From CAZJBP01 sp964544115 (GTDB taxonomy: Bacteria > Verrucomicrobiota > Kiritimatiellia > UBA8416 > JADHWI01): 25,603 nucleotides of DNA. The translations under genes were made by a program, and so were the position numbers. Shown here piece after piece: positions 1-8,807 of this stretch (positions are counted from its first letter, which is position 1; every line of letters starts with the position of its first letter). The notes below the pieces were generated by a model that had not been told where the DNA came from, made no database searches, and saw nothing but the letters and a program-made list of their open reading frames with translations. The stretch spans positions 1-25,603 of the forward strand of contig CAZJBP010000030.1 in NCBI GenBank assembly GCA_964544115.1. The letters are read 5' to 3'.

Positions 1-658
1 CCGCGGGTGTCACCGCCTTGGCCAGGCCGGCTGAATCGAACGAGGTGAACAGGAAGGTCTGGAACGGCGTGCCGTTGAAGACGGTTCCGTTCCGGTTCGT
101 CGCGTTGCAGACGTAGAGGTCCGTCCAGTCGTCCTCGTCGCCGGTGTTGGAGCCCTGGATCGCCCACTGCTTCGGATCGCGGTCCGGCACATCCGGACCG
201 CCCGTTGTGATCGTGAAATGAGTCAGGACGAACGCATCCTTCAGTTCGATGGCGCAGTAGTAGGGATCATCCTTCGACGGGCCGCCGTAGCCGCCTTCTC
301 GGAAGTCCACGTACCACTTCACCTGCTCGGGCTTGTTCATGAAGATGCCCGCCGCCGGCGCGCCCACCCAGCTCTGGTAGGGATGGCGCTGATGCGGCAT
401 GGCGTAGGGTCCGGAGACCGGGGCGCAGGTGATCTTCACCCACGACGCATTCTTTGGGATCATCTGCTCTTCCGGCAATCCCTGGCCTGTGTCCACCGAC
501 AACTCGACGGTGTCCGTCGGGTCGGTTAAGTCGCCGCCGATCAGGCTGGCATTGCCCGTACCCAGCGGCAGCGCCGCGCCGGCGGGGCGCTGCAGGGCCA
601 GCAGGAGGAACAGGGGTGAACAGAGCAGAAGGCGTTTGAGCAGCTTGTTTGCGTTCAT
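1..658 (-). CDS. Secreted protein of unknown function, partial (3' end outside window)
   Basis: The reading frame is open from the ATG at 658 (complement) to the window edge, giving 219 residues of an incomplete protein. The N-terminus (MNANKLLKRLLLC, then a Leu-rich core ending near PAGA) is a typical Sec signal peptide, so the product is exported. The mature part is rich in Trp, Tyr, Gly and Asp. It contains the pattern WAIQGSNTGDEDDWTDL at about residues 165-185, which resembles discoidin-like or F5/8-type sugar-binding beta-sandwich domains in which a shift is reported relative to a reference. That fold assignment is inference from pattern only. It is divergent from the rhamnosidase gene at 910, and the shared 251-bp spacer holds an inverted repeat and a promoter-like site. 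The coding call is strong; function is unknown. Confidence 0.8.
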   Translation of the reverse strand, partial: MNANKLLKRLLLCSPLFLLLALQRPAGAALPLGTGNASLIGGDLTDPTDTVELSVDTGQGLPEEQMIPKNASWVKITCAPVSGPYAMPHQRHPYQSWVGAPAAGIFMNKPEQVKWYVDFREGGYGGPSKDDPYYCAIELKDAFVLTHFTITTGGPDVPDRDPKQWAIQGSNTGDEDDWTDLYVCNATNRNGTVFNGTPFQTFLFTSFDSAGLAKAVTPA

Positions 659-719
659 GGTGCCTCGTCGTGCTTCGCGCGTTGTTTCCCCGATCGCGGG
701 ATCCTCCCCGCAACAGAGG

Positions 720-755
720 GCGACAACCCTATCACAGCGCCGGACGGGTTGTCGC
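720..755. promoter_or_regulatory. 10-bp inverted repeat in divergent intergenic region
   Basis: The arms gcgacaaccc (720-729) and gggttgtcgc (746-755) are perfectly complementary and separated by 16 nt. They lie between two divergent genes (starts at 658 and 910), about 60 bp from one start and 155 bp from the other. The position suits an operator for a dimeric regulator. It could equally form an RNA hairpin in the leader of the minus-strand gene. The repeat is seen directly; its role is inferred. Confidence 0.45.
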
Positions 756-797
756 TGATAATTGGGTTCGCCACGAGGCCGTGCCGCAGCATTGAGA

Positions 798-827
798 TTG
801 ACCCCCGTCGGATGGTTTCGTGATAGT
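798..827 (+). promoter_or_regulatory. Possible sigma70-like promoter for the rhamnosidase gene
   Basis: TTGACC at 798-803 and GATAGT at 822-827 are separated by 18 bp. They resemble -35 and -10 elements and would give a leader of roughly 75 nt before the ATG at 910. This is sequence resemblance only. Confidence 0.3.
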
Positions 828-909
828 CTGGCCCGCATGACGCGGCTGGGGTGGCTGGCGAAGACTGGAAGGGCGCCCCACGCGCATGTGAAAGGATGGC
901 GGGTACTCG

Positions 910-3780
910 ATGGAACTGAAAGCCAACTGGATCTGGAGGCGGAGCGCGGATTACCACCCGTACAATGAGACGGTGGTCTTCCGGAAGGCCCTATCACTTC
1001 CGGCCTTCTCGGCGGCGCGCATCGCGATCACGGCCGACAGTTCCTACCGGCTGTTCCTGAACGGCCGGTGGGTGGGCGACGGGCCCTGCCGCAGCTGGCC
1101 CAAACACTTCCAGTACGACGAGTTCGACGTGTCCTCGTTCCTGACCCCGGGCGACAATGAGATCCGGGTGATCGCCCGGTATTTCGGCGTTGGCTCCTTC
1201 CACCAGGTTCCGCTCGAGGCCGGCTTTCTCGCCCAGATGGAGGTTCGCGCTGCGGACGGCTCCACAGCAACGGTCGTGACCGACGCCAGTTGGGACGTGG
1301 CGCTGGCGCCGGCCTGGGTGTCGAACACCCCGAAGTGCACCATCCAGATGGAATGCCTGGAAGCGTACGACGCGCGGCTGGATGACAGCGCTGCGTACGA
1401 GAAGGCCGTCGTGCGATATGCGGCGGCGGAGGGCCCGTGGAAGGGCCTGGCCCCGCGCGATGTGGCCCTGCTGACGAAGACGCCCTTCGCGTTCAAGCGG
1501 TTTGTCGAGGCGAACGTCGTGGAGAGCCAGTGGCTGTCCTACACATTTCCGCTCGGACGGCTTTGCCATCCGAAGCTGATCGAGGCGAACTACAACACCA
1601 GCATGGCGTGCGTCATTTCCACGATCCTGCGGGCCGAACGCGACACCGTCGTGGGAATCGCCAGCGACACGATGACCGCGAGCATCAACGGGCAGGTCGT
1701 GAAAGACCGGCGGGCGCCGCTGAAGGCTGGTGATAACTTCCTGCTCGTGGTCCCGGCGTATCCATTCACGCACTTGAAGGACATGTCTCTCATCTTCTCC
1801 GACGTCCAGGGCGTGACCTGGGTCAATCCTCAGGGCGGAGCCGCGTCTCCCTGGTGCTTCACGTCCCTGCCCGAGACACCCGTCGCCCTCGACGACATCG
1901 AGTTCACCATGACGCAGAGGGAGACCGAGGCGAGCGCGGTGGAGGCGCGGCTGAGGGGAGCTCTGGCGGCCATCGTCGGCTCCGTGTCCGGCGCCTGCGG
2001 CCTGGCCGCGATCGTCGGCAGCGCCACGCGCGCCCTGCGTCCCGACGAGTTCATCGTGAACGACCCGCACCTGCGCTTCACCAACCGGCGGGTCGTCGCC
2101 GGCGCGACGGCGCGCGTGGAGAACCCCGCCGCGCTGATGCATGACAACAGCGAATACACGTGGGTCCACCCCGCGCCGAAGGGCGATGTCGAGCTGGTCT
2201 ACGACCTCGGCGAGGAGAACATCGGCTACCTGGAGTTCGAGCTCCTGGCACACGCCGGCGTGGAGATCTCCTTCACCGGTGTCGAGTACATCAACAGCCA
2301 GGGCGCGGTTCAGCACACCGGCGAGATGTATCGCAACACCCTGGCCTACACCTGCAAGGACGGGCTGAACCGCTTCACCTCGCTCAAGCGCCGCGCGATG
2401 CGCTACGCCTTCATCACCCTGCGCAACCTGCGGGCGCCGGTCCAGGTGCGGCTCGTGCGGCTTGTCGAATCCACCTACCCCGTCAACGCCGTCGGCTCCT
2501 TCCAGTCCTCGGACCCGGTCCTCAACCGCGTGTGGGACATCTCCGCGCGCACCCTCAAGTTGTGCATGGAGGACACGTTCACCGACTGCCCGCTCTTCGA
2601 GCAGACGCTGTGGGTCGGCGACGCGCGCAACGAGTCGCTCTTCGCCTACACCGCGTTCGGCGCCCACGATCTGGCCCGGCGCTGCATCGATCTGGCCGCG
2701 CAATCGCTCGACGTCCTGCCCATCGTCGGCTGCCAGGTCCCCTCGGCCTGGGTCTGCATCCTGCCGGCGTGGAGCTTCCTCTGGGGCATCTCGGTCTGGG
2801 AATACTACTTCGAGACCGCGGACGAGGACTTCCTGCGGACGCTCTGGCCGGCGGTGCTCAAGAACCTGCGCAACGCGGACGCCATGCGCGGCGAGCACGG
2901 GCTCTTGAGCGGCCCCTACTGGAACCTGTTCGACTGGGCGCCGATCGACGAGCAGCACCGGACGGTTCTGCACAACGCGATGCTCCACGTCGGCGCGCTC
3001 GACGCGGCGCTGAAGTGCGCGAAGGTCCTGGGCGACGGGGACGCCGCGGCATGGCTGCGACCGTGCCGCGCCAGCGTGGCGCGGGCCCTCAACCGGCTCT
3101 GGGATGCGAAGAAGAAGGCCTACCCGGACAGCATTCACAACGACGGCTCGATCAGCGACCGGACGTCCATCCACACCAGCCTCCTGTCCGTGCTCTACGG
3201 CATTGCCACCGGCAAGATGCGCGAGCAGGCCGTGCGCAACCTCCTGCACACGCCGAAGGACATGACGCCGATCTGCTCGCCGTTCGCCATCATGTACCTG
3301 TACGAGGCCCTGGAGGCGCTGGACCGTCCGGAGGACATCATCGCGTCCATCTACCGGAACTACACGCCCATGCTGGATGCGGGCGCCACCACCGTGTGGG
3401 AAACGTTCCCGCGGGGCTCAGTCGAAGCGGGGGATTTCCCCACGCGCAGCCACTGTCACGCCTGGTCGTCGGCGCCTGTGTACTTCCTCAACCGCATCGT
3501 TCTGGGCATCCGTCAGACCGCGCCCGGCGGGGCGCGGGTGGAGATCAGCCCGTGGCTGGTCAAGGGCATGACCCGTGCGGAAGGCGCGACCGCCCTGGTT
3601 GCGGGCGCGGTTCACGTCCGCTGGAAGAACGACGGCACGACGCTCACGGTCAACGCCAAGGCACCCGCGGGCAGCGCGCTCCGGTTTGTCCGGAACGCGT
3701 CGCACGGGAAGCTGGCCATCGTCTTCAACGGCAAGCCGGTCAGGCCTGCAGGCTCAGCCACTTCAGCTCGGAAGGCGTGA
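910..3780 (+). CDS. Glycoside hydrolase family 78-type alpha-L-rhamnosidase
   Basis: 956 residues, within the usual size of GH78 enzymes, which remove terminal alpha-L-rhamnose from polysaccharides or glycosides by an inverting mechanism. The N-terminal third is beta-rich, with a sugar-binding-type domain (YRLFLNGRWVGDGPCR near residues 46-62). The (alpha/alpha)6 catalytic barrel carries the family landmark TDCPLFEQTLWVGDARNE at 558-575 and GATTVWE at 825-831, whose Glu831 matches the general base of the family. SHCHAWSSAP at 847-856 precedes the C-terminal beta-domain. In most relatives the first landmark reads DCPxRE; here Phe563 replaces the Arg. There is no obvious signal peptide, so the enzyme is probably cytoplasmic and acts on imported oligosaccharides. 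The ATG at 910 follows an AAAGGA-like ribosome site about 12 nt upstream. The 3' end overlaps the convergent gene by 41 bp. Confidence 0.88.
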   Translation: MELKANWIWRRSADYHPYNETVVFRKALSLPAFSAARIAITADSSYRLFLNGRWVGDGPCRSWPKHFQYDEFDVSSFLTPGDNEIRVIARYFGVGSFHQVPLEAGFLAQMEVRAADGSTATVVTDASWDVALAPAWVSNTPKCTIQMECLEAYDARLDDSAAYEKAVVRYAAAEGPWKGLAPRDVALLTKTPFAFKRFVEANVVESQWLSYTFPLGRLCHPKLIEANYNTSMACVISTILRAERDTVVGIASDTMTASINGQVVKDRRAPLKAGDNFLLVVPAYPFTHLKDMSLIFSDVQGVTWVNPQGGAASPWCFTSLPETPVALDDIEFTMTQRETEASAVEARLRGALAAIVGSVSGACGLAAIVGSATRALRPDEFIVNDPHLRFTNRRVVAGATARVENPAALMHDNSEYTWVHPAPKGDVELVYDLGEENIGYLEFELLAHAGVEISFTGVEYINSQGAVQHTGEMYRNTLAYTCKDGLNRFTSLKRRAMRYAFITLRNLRAPVQVRLVRLVESTYPVNAVGSFQSSDPVLNRVWDISARTLKLCMEDTFTDCPLFEQTLWVGDARNESLFAYTAFGAHDLARRCIDLAAQSLDVLPIVGCQVPSAWVCILPAWSFLWGISVWEYYFETADEDFLRTLWPAVLKNLRNADAMRGEHGLLSGPYWNLFDWAPIDEQHRTVLHNAMLHVGALDAALKCAKVLGDGDAAAWLRPCRASVARALNRLWDAKKKAYPDSIHNDGSISDRTSIHTSLLSVLYGIATGKMREQAVRNLLHTPKDMTPICSPFAIMYLYEALEALDRPEDIIASIYRNYTPMLDAGATTVWETFPRGSVEAGDFPTRSHCHAWSSAPVYFLNRIVLGIRQTAPGGARVEISPWLVKGMTRAEGATALVAGAVHVRWKNDGTTLTVNAKAPAGSALRFVRNASHGKLAIVFNGKPVRPAGSATSARKA

Positions 3781-5743
3781 GCTTGAGGTCCAGCGCGGCG
3801 TAGGACGGCAGGCCCTCCTCGAGCGAGGCCGGCCCCATCAGCGCCCACATGGGGAACGGCTGGGCCAGAACATAGGCCAGGGCGATGGTCAGCGGGTGCA
3901 CGCCCTTCTTCCGGGCCAGCTCGAAGCAGCGCTGCCGCCGCTTGAAGTTGTCGTTGCTGCGCCAGCAGTTGTGCCCGTCTTCGCACTTCTCCTTGCCGAC
4001 CAGCCCCGGCACGAAGAAGCCGCGGGCCTGGCTGGACCAGGCGAAGTTCGGGACCTGGTGGCTGACGTGCCACTTGAACGCGGCCGGGGCGGACGCCGAG
4101 ACGGTGATGCCCCACAGCGGGCTCGCCAGGCGGGCGAGGCTGAAGTTGTTGCTCAGGGCGACGAACGGCGTTTTGCGATGGGCCTTGGCGTACGCGTTGG
4201 CTTCGTCGAACCGCGCGGGCGTCCAGTTGGATCCGCCGAAGGCGCGCAGGCGGCCTTCCTTCTTCAGGTCGTTGAGCACGTCCACGAACTCACCGACCGG
4301 GATGTCCGTGTTGTCGCGGTGCATGAAGTAGAGATCCGCGTAGTCCATCTGGAGCCGGCCGAGGCTCTCGTCGAACTGCCGGCGGATCCCCTCGGGTGTG
4401 CACGCCGGCGGGTGCGCGCCCTTGACCACCACGACCACCTTCTCGCGCAGGTTCCTGTTCGTGACCCACTCGCCCAGCAGGCGCTCCGTATTGCCGCCGG
4501 CATAGATGTGGGCGGTGTCGAAGCAGTTGCCGCCGCGGGCGTAGAACTCGTCGAACAGCATCGCGGCGTGGGCGGGGTTCTGCTGCGCCATGGTGCCCAT
4601 GACCAACCGGGAAATGGGCTTGCTGACGCCGGGAAGGCGCCCGTAGGGCATGCGGTTGGGCTTGCGCACCCTGGGCGTCCGCCCGTCGAGCGGCTGGACG
4701 TACGCCTCGGCTTTGTCGCTGGGGTACGTCAGGCCGAAGGAGGCGCGCCAGGCGTCCAGCGTGGTTGCCTGGCTGAGCGAATCTGCCCAGGTCATGGCGG
4801 GCGAGGGGGCCTGCCGGGCCGCGATGTTGGCGGCCACAACGTCCGCCTCGATGGCGTAGATGCCCTTCGGGACGTCGACGACAATCTCCTCCGGGTCCTT
4901 GCCGTAGCGCGTGAGGGTGAAGCGCGTCTGGCCGGCCTCACGCCCGTTGCAGAACCAGGGCGATGGCACGGTGATGCAGCCCTCGCTGCCGTAGATGGCC
5001 AGGGCGCCGTCCTGGTTGAGCTGCACGCCGGTCGCGCACTGGGCCACGATCCCGCCCTCGAACTTCAGAACGGCGGCGGCCCATTCGTCCACGCCGGTCT
5101 GGCCGAGGTGGCCCGCGCCCTGTACGGCGATCGGGTGGGCAAAATCCCGGCCGAGGGCCGCGCCCGCGATGAGGCGGGACATGGAGACGGCGTAGCAGCC
5201 AACATCCAGAATGCCGCCGCCGCCGAGGGCCGGGTTCATCAGCCGGCCGTCCAGGTTGCCGTAGCCGCACTGGAAGCTGAAGGTCGCCCGGATCATCCGG
5301 ACGTCGCCGATGGCCTTGCTCTTGATGAGCTCGACCAGGCGCTGCGTCTGCGGATTGCAGCGGTACATGAAGGCTTCCATGAGGAACACGTCGTTCCGGC
5401 GGGCGGCCTCGATCATGGCCTGCACGTCGTACTGGTTCATCGCCAGCGGCTTTTCGCACAGGATGTGCTTGCCGGCGTCGGCCGCGCGGATGGCCCACTG
5501 GGCGTGGGCGGGGTGGGGGGTGGAGATGTAGACGGCGTCGATGCCGGGATCCGCGAGCAGGTCCTCGTAGCTGCCGTACGCCTTCGGGATGCCATATTGC
5601 TTGGCGAAGTCCCGCGCCTTGTCGAGCGAGCGGCTGGCCACCGCGACGGCGCGGCCCGAATCGGTTTGAGTCAGAGCGTTGGCGAACGCATGCGCGATGC
5701 CCCCGGCGGCCAGCAGTCCCCAGCGTACAGGTTTCCGTGCCAT
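3740..5743 (-). CDS. Gfo/Idh/MocA dehydrogenase fused to aldo/keto reductase
   Basis: A single uninterrupted frame of 667 residues holds two oxidoreductases. Residues 1 to about 335 are a Gfo/Idh/MocA-type NAD(P)-dependent sugar dehydrogenase. It has a Rossmann start (GLLAAGGIAHAFANAL), the catalytic CEKPLA motif with Lys98, and a GGGGILDVGCYAVSM segment typical of the C-terminal substrate domain. Residues from about 370 onward are an aldo/keto reductase. Its tetrad can be read as Asp409 and Tyr414 (FDTAHIYAGG), Lys441 (VVKGAH) and His475 (YFMHRDN). A plausible role is paired oxidation and reduction at two positions of a sugar or inositol, with substrate passing between domains. That is inference; the substrate is unknown. 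It converges on the rhamnosidase gene, suggesting use on released deoxysugars. A compact hairpin (5759-5780) lies just upstream of the ATG. Confidence 0.9.
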   Translation of the reverse strand: MARKPVRWGLLAAGGIAHAFANALTQTDSGRAVAVASRSLDKARDFAKQYGIPKAYGSYEDLLADPGIDAVYISTPHPAHAQWAIRAADAGKHILCEKPLAMNQYDVQAMIEAARRNDVFLMEAFMYRCNPQTQRLVELIKSKAIGDVRMIRATFSFQCGYGNLDGRLMNPALGGGGILDVGCYAVSMSRLIAGAALGRDFAHPIAVQGAGHLGQTGVDEWAAAVLKFEGGIVAQCATGVQLNQDGALAIYGSEGCITVPSPWFCNGREAGQTRFTLTRYGKDPEEIVVDVPKGIYAIEADVVAANIAARQAPSPAMTWADSLSQATTLDAWRASFGLTYPSDKAEAYVQPLDGRTPRVRKPNRMPYGRLPGVSKPISRLVMGTMAQQNPAHAAMLFDEFYARGGNCFDTAHIYAGGNTERLLGEWVTNRNLREKVVVVVKGAHPPACTPEGIRRQFDESLGRLQMDYADLYFMHRDNTDIPVGEFVDVLNDLKKEGRLRAFGGSNWTPARFDEANAYAKAHRKTPFVALSNNFSLARLASPLWGITVSASAPAAFKWHVSHQVPNFAWSSQARGFFVPGLVGKEKCEDGHNCWRSNDNFKRRQRCFELARKKGVHPLTIALAYVLAQPFPMWALMGPASLEEGLPSYAALDLKLTPSELKWLSLQA

Positions 5744-6067
5744 GTCAGGTTCCTCTCACCGCCACCCCGGTGCGGGGCGGCCACAGGTTCAGATGCCGAA
5801 GCCAAGTCCAATGGCGTTGGATCGTATGGAGCCCGACGCGCCGGGTCAAAGGGAATCGACGGCTGCCGTCGTAACACCCATCCGGGCGCTTGGTTGTGGC
5901 GCGGATTCGATGCGTCCGTGATGATTACATTTCGCTTGGCCGGCCTGCCTGTAGTCAGATACAGTCTTCACCCGTCTCGATATAGAGGTTTCTGCCACGA
6001 GGTGTGGGCTCAGGCATCGCCATCAGCGTTCTTGCAGCTATCAGCGCAAGGGGGAGGACAGGAAGCA
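5744..6067. other. Divergent intergenic region (324 bp)
   Basis: No gene is seen here. It separates the divergent fusion oxidoreductase (start 5743) and the secreted repeat protein (start 6068). It contains a bulged hairpin at 5759-5780, a 6-bp hairpin with a 3-nt loop at 5857-5871 (cgacgg/ccgtcg), and a weak promoter-like pair TTGGCC (5936-5941) and TACAGT (5960-5965) with 18-bp spacing pointing to the repeat-protein gene. None of these is well supported individually. Confidence 0.35.
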
Positions 6068-8531
6068 GTGACTACATCAACGTCTCGTCTCATTCGTGCC
6101 GCAGCGTTCGCGTGGTTTGTCGGCGCTTTCACGGCCGGCATGGCCTCGGCTCAGGCGAATCCTGTTTGGCGCGTTCGCCAGAACTACACCGGCGGTGGCA
6201 GTGGCGGCTATAACAACATGATCGACTACATCGAGCCGGCGGCCGTTGCGGCGAATGCGGCGTTCGATGGTACCACGGATAACGACACGTGGAACTCTTG
6301 GGATGTCGATGTCCGCCAAGGTTCCATGGGCGGTTTCAACTACATTCTAGGCGTTGCAGTCGGATCGTCAGGCAACGAGGCTCAGGAGACCCTCTACGAT
6401 GGCACCGGGGTGTCGTCGGCGAATAACATCACGATCAAGTCGCTCAACAACAACGGCCAGCACAGTCCGTGGTACACTCTACCGACAACCGGTTCGGGCT
6501 TCAATCAACTGGTCGGGGACAGCCACTCGGCGGGTGTCAACGGCAGCAACCCCGCCTCAACGTACACCGTTCAGATCGGTGGTCTTGCGGCAGGCAACTA
6601 TCTCTTCTACAGCTACGCCCAGAAGGTCGGTGAGCGCGGCGACATCCTGCCTAATTATAACATCGCCTTGAATGGTGGGCCCGTAACGCCGGTGTACCAT
6701 ACCGATTACACTGAAGGCAGCTCGGCTTCCGGCGTCCTGTTGTCGACCACAGTTGGCGGGGACGGTCTACTGACGATCGTCTACACGGCGGCCGGGTTCA
6801 CGGGTCCGGCATTCCAGCTCGCCAAGGTGGATGCGGGCCCCACGACCACCACCACGACCACGACGGCTGGTGAGACGACCACGACGACGGCCGGTGAAAC
6901 GACCACGANNNNNNNNNNNNNNNNNNNNNNNNNNNNNNNNNNNNNNNNNNNNNNNNNNNNNNNNNNNNNNNNNNNNNNNNNNNNNNNNNNNNNNNNNNNN
7001 NNNNNNNNTGACGATCGGTAGCACGGCGAACAACGGCCAGCACCAGCCGTGGTACGGCAATGGCACGGGCAGTCCCTTCGCAATCCTGACGGGCGACAGC
7101 ACGTCGTCCGGCGTGAACGGCAACGACCCGGCCAGCACGTACTCCTTCGTGATCTACGGGCTGACGCCGGGCAAGACACTGTTGTTCTACAGCTATGCCC
7201 ATCGCGTGGGTCCGCGCGACGACATCCTGACCGGATACGGAGTGGCGTTGGATGGCGGCCCGGTGACGACCGTCTATCACAGCCTCTACAGCGAGGGTGA
7301 TGCGGCCTCCGGCGCCCTGCTCTCGACGCTCATCGGCGAATCCGGGACTGTCACGGTGACGTATACCGCTGCCGGCATGACGGGCCCCGGCTTCCAGTTC
7401 GCCGAGGCGGATGCGGGCCCCACGACCACCACCACGACCACGACGGCCGGCGAAACGACGACGACCACGACGGCTGGTGAGACGACCACGACGACGGCCG
7501 GTGAAACGACCACGACCACGACGGTCGCGACGACGACGACCACGACCACGACGGCGGGTAACGAGACGAAGTATGTCTGGCGTGTAGACGCGAGCTACTC
7601 GGGTCAGAGCGACACCCCTCCGGGCAACATCATCACGGGGTCCTACGTGGAGCCCGCGGCGGCGGCGGCGGATGCGGCGTTCGGTGCGTCGGGCGGCAAC
7701 GACTACTGGAACACCTGGGACATGGACGCCCGTTCAGGCGTTCTGGGCGGCTGGGCGTGGTACAACGGCATCCTGACGGCGGATGCGGACAGCGCGACCT
7801 CAACGCTGTGGTCGACCGGTGGCGGCCGCTCGGTGACGATCGGTAGCACGGCGAACAACGGCCAGCACCAGCCGTGGTACGGCAATGGTACCGGCAGTGC
7901 CTTCGAGATCCTGACCGGCGACAACACGTCGTCCGGCGTGAACGGCAACGATCCGGCCAGCACCTACTCGTACGTCATCAGCGGCCTGACCCCTGGGAAG
8001 ACGCTCCTCTATTATGCCTATGCGCTGAGGAACGGCGAGAACCGGAATGACATTCTGAATGGGTACGGCGTGGCGCTGGATGGTGGCCCGGTGACGACGG
8101 TGAACCGCAGCGCGTATGCCGAGGGCGATGCGGCCTCCGGGCAGTTGCTGTCGACGGTCATCGGCGGGTCGGGCAGCGTGACGGTCACGCTGACGGCGGC
8201 GGGCCTGACGGGCCCCGGCTTCCAGTTCGCCGAGGCGGATGCCGGCCCCACGACCACCACGACGACCACCACAACCACCACGACTACGACGACGACCACG
8301 ATGGCTGGGCCTGCCATCAGCGAGATCCAGCGGTCGGGCAGTGATGTGGTGGTGCAGTGGTCGGCGACGAACGCGGGCTCCTACCAGGTCGAGGTGACGC
8401 CCTCGATGATTCCGGTGAGCTGGTCCAACCTCCCCGGGGTGGGGCCCATCCCCGGCGCGAACGGGACCCTGTCGGCGACAGACACGAATCCCGGTGCCCA
8501 GAGGTTCTACCGGGTTCTCTGGACCTACTGA
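6068..8531 (+). CDS. Secreted modular repeat protein with Thr-rich linkers (interrupted by assembly gap)
   Basis: The GTG at 6068 follows GGAGG at 6053-6057 and begins a clear signal peptide ending ASAQA. Mature modules of about 220 residues follow. Module 1 is 6158-6841; the end of module 2 is 7009-7421; module 3 is 7554-8249. Each ends in FQxAxxDAGP and is followed by a linker of Thr with occasional AGE. Shared motifs include NDxWNxWDxDxR, NNGQHxPWY, GVNGxxPASTY and ASGxLLST. After a run of 17 Thr comes a C-terminal domain of about 77 residues (ISEIQRSGSDVVVQW to RFYRVLWTY), Fn3-like in pattern and common at the ends of secreted PVC proteins. The modules look like beta-sandwiches, perhaps for adhesion or glycan binding; function is unknown. 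The parts before and after the 100 Ns are in different frames, so the true gap length is not 100. I treat them as one gene because modules and linkers match. Confidence 0.82.
6842..6908 (+). repeat. Thr-codon low-complexity linker 1 (runs into the gap)
   Basis: Tandem acc/acg codons encode Thr runs broken by Ala-Gly-Glu. It joins module 1 to the missing start of module 2 and is cut by the Ns at 6909. Confidence 0.85.
6909..7008. other. Assembly gap (100 Ns)
   Basis: Exactly 100 Ns, a conventional placeholder length. Equivalent points of modules 1 and 2 are only 580 nt apart in the assembly, but modules 2 and 3 are 825-828 nt apart. The real gap is therefore probably near 345 nt if one module boundary is missing, longer if whole modules were collapsed. 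A length divisible by three would restore one frame. Confidence 0.95.
7009..7063 (+). repeat. Direct repeat copy A (module 2)
   Basis: These 55 bases are identical to 7834-7888, offset 825 bp (275 codons). The similarity continues with scattered mismatches to the end of the module, indicating recent duplication of the module-coding DNA. Confidence 0.9.
7422..7553 (+). repeat. Thr-codon low-complexity linker 2
   Basis: Forty-four codons, mostly acc/acg Thr, in blocks separated by Ala-Gly-Glu-Thr and one Val-Ala. It joins modules 2 and 3. Thr-rich linkers of this type are often O-glycosylated, extended spacers in secreted proteins. Confidence 0.85.
7834..7888 (+). repeat. Direct repeat copy B (module 3)
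   Basis: Identical over 55 bases to 7009-7063, in the same frame and the same position within the module. Confidence 0.9.
8250..8300 (+). repeat. Poly-Thr linker 3 (17 Thr codons)
   Basis: Seventeen consecutive Thr codons using all four Thr spellings except acu-rich runs (acg, acc, aca, one act). It separates module 3 from the C-terminal domain. Confidence 0.85.
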
Positions 8532-8552
8532 GGCCGACCCATCGTAATCTCA

Positions 8553-8595
8553 ACGGGCGCGGGCAACAGGCCGGAAAGCGGCCACCCGCGCCCGT
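8553..8595 (+). terminator. Strong hairpin after the repeat-protein gene
   Basis: The outer arms acgggcgcggg (8553-8563) and cccgcgcccgt (8585-8595) pair perfectly over 11 bp. Inside is a second 5-bp stem ggccg/cggcc (8569-8573 and 8579-8583) with loop gaaag. It starts 22 bp after the stop codon. There is no following T-run, so termination is inferred from position and stability. Confidence 0.5.
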
Positions 8596-8677
8596 AGTCT
8601 ATCCAGGCAACCGCCCGCTCCGCCAACCATCCCGAAAATCCACGAAATCCTGTCCGCCCCCCGTTACCGCAAGCCCT

Positions 8678-8712
8678 GCTTTCAGCTCTCCGCTTTCAGC
8701 TTTCTGCTTTTC
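8678..8712. repeat. Heptamer array GCTTTCA x5 (degenerate)
   Basis: Five consecutive 7-nt units: gctttca, gctctcc, gctttca, gctttct, gcttttc. It lies in the 276-bp spacer between the repeat-protein gene and the isomerase gene. No coding role is seen. Confidence 0.7.
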
Positions 8713-8807
8713 TTGCAAATGGCGGGGGTGTCGTCCAGAATCCGCAGCCAGTTATCGGTTCGGGGTCGGCATGTCCGCCGGCCGGGGCCGTCACGAAAAG
8801 GAAAGCC

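Noticed and set aside
994..3249. Long open frame on the minus strand across the rhamnosidase gene
   Set aside because: It is antisense to a gene with clear catalytic motifs, its protein has no recognisable domain, and long antisense frames are expected in GC-rich DNA.
2160..3803. Second plus-strand frame inside the rhamnosidase gene
   Set aside because: Arg/Ala/Pro/Gly-rich low-information protein in the wrong frame; a shadow of the true gene.
3575..6067. Upstream in-frame extension of the secreted repeat protein across the fusion reductase
   Set aside because: The extension is antisense to a well-supported gene. The GTG at 6068 has a ribosome site and a signal peptide directly after it.
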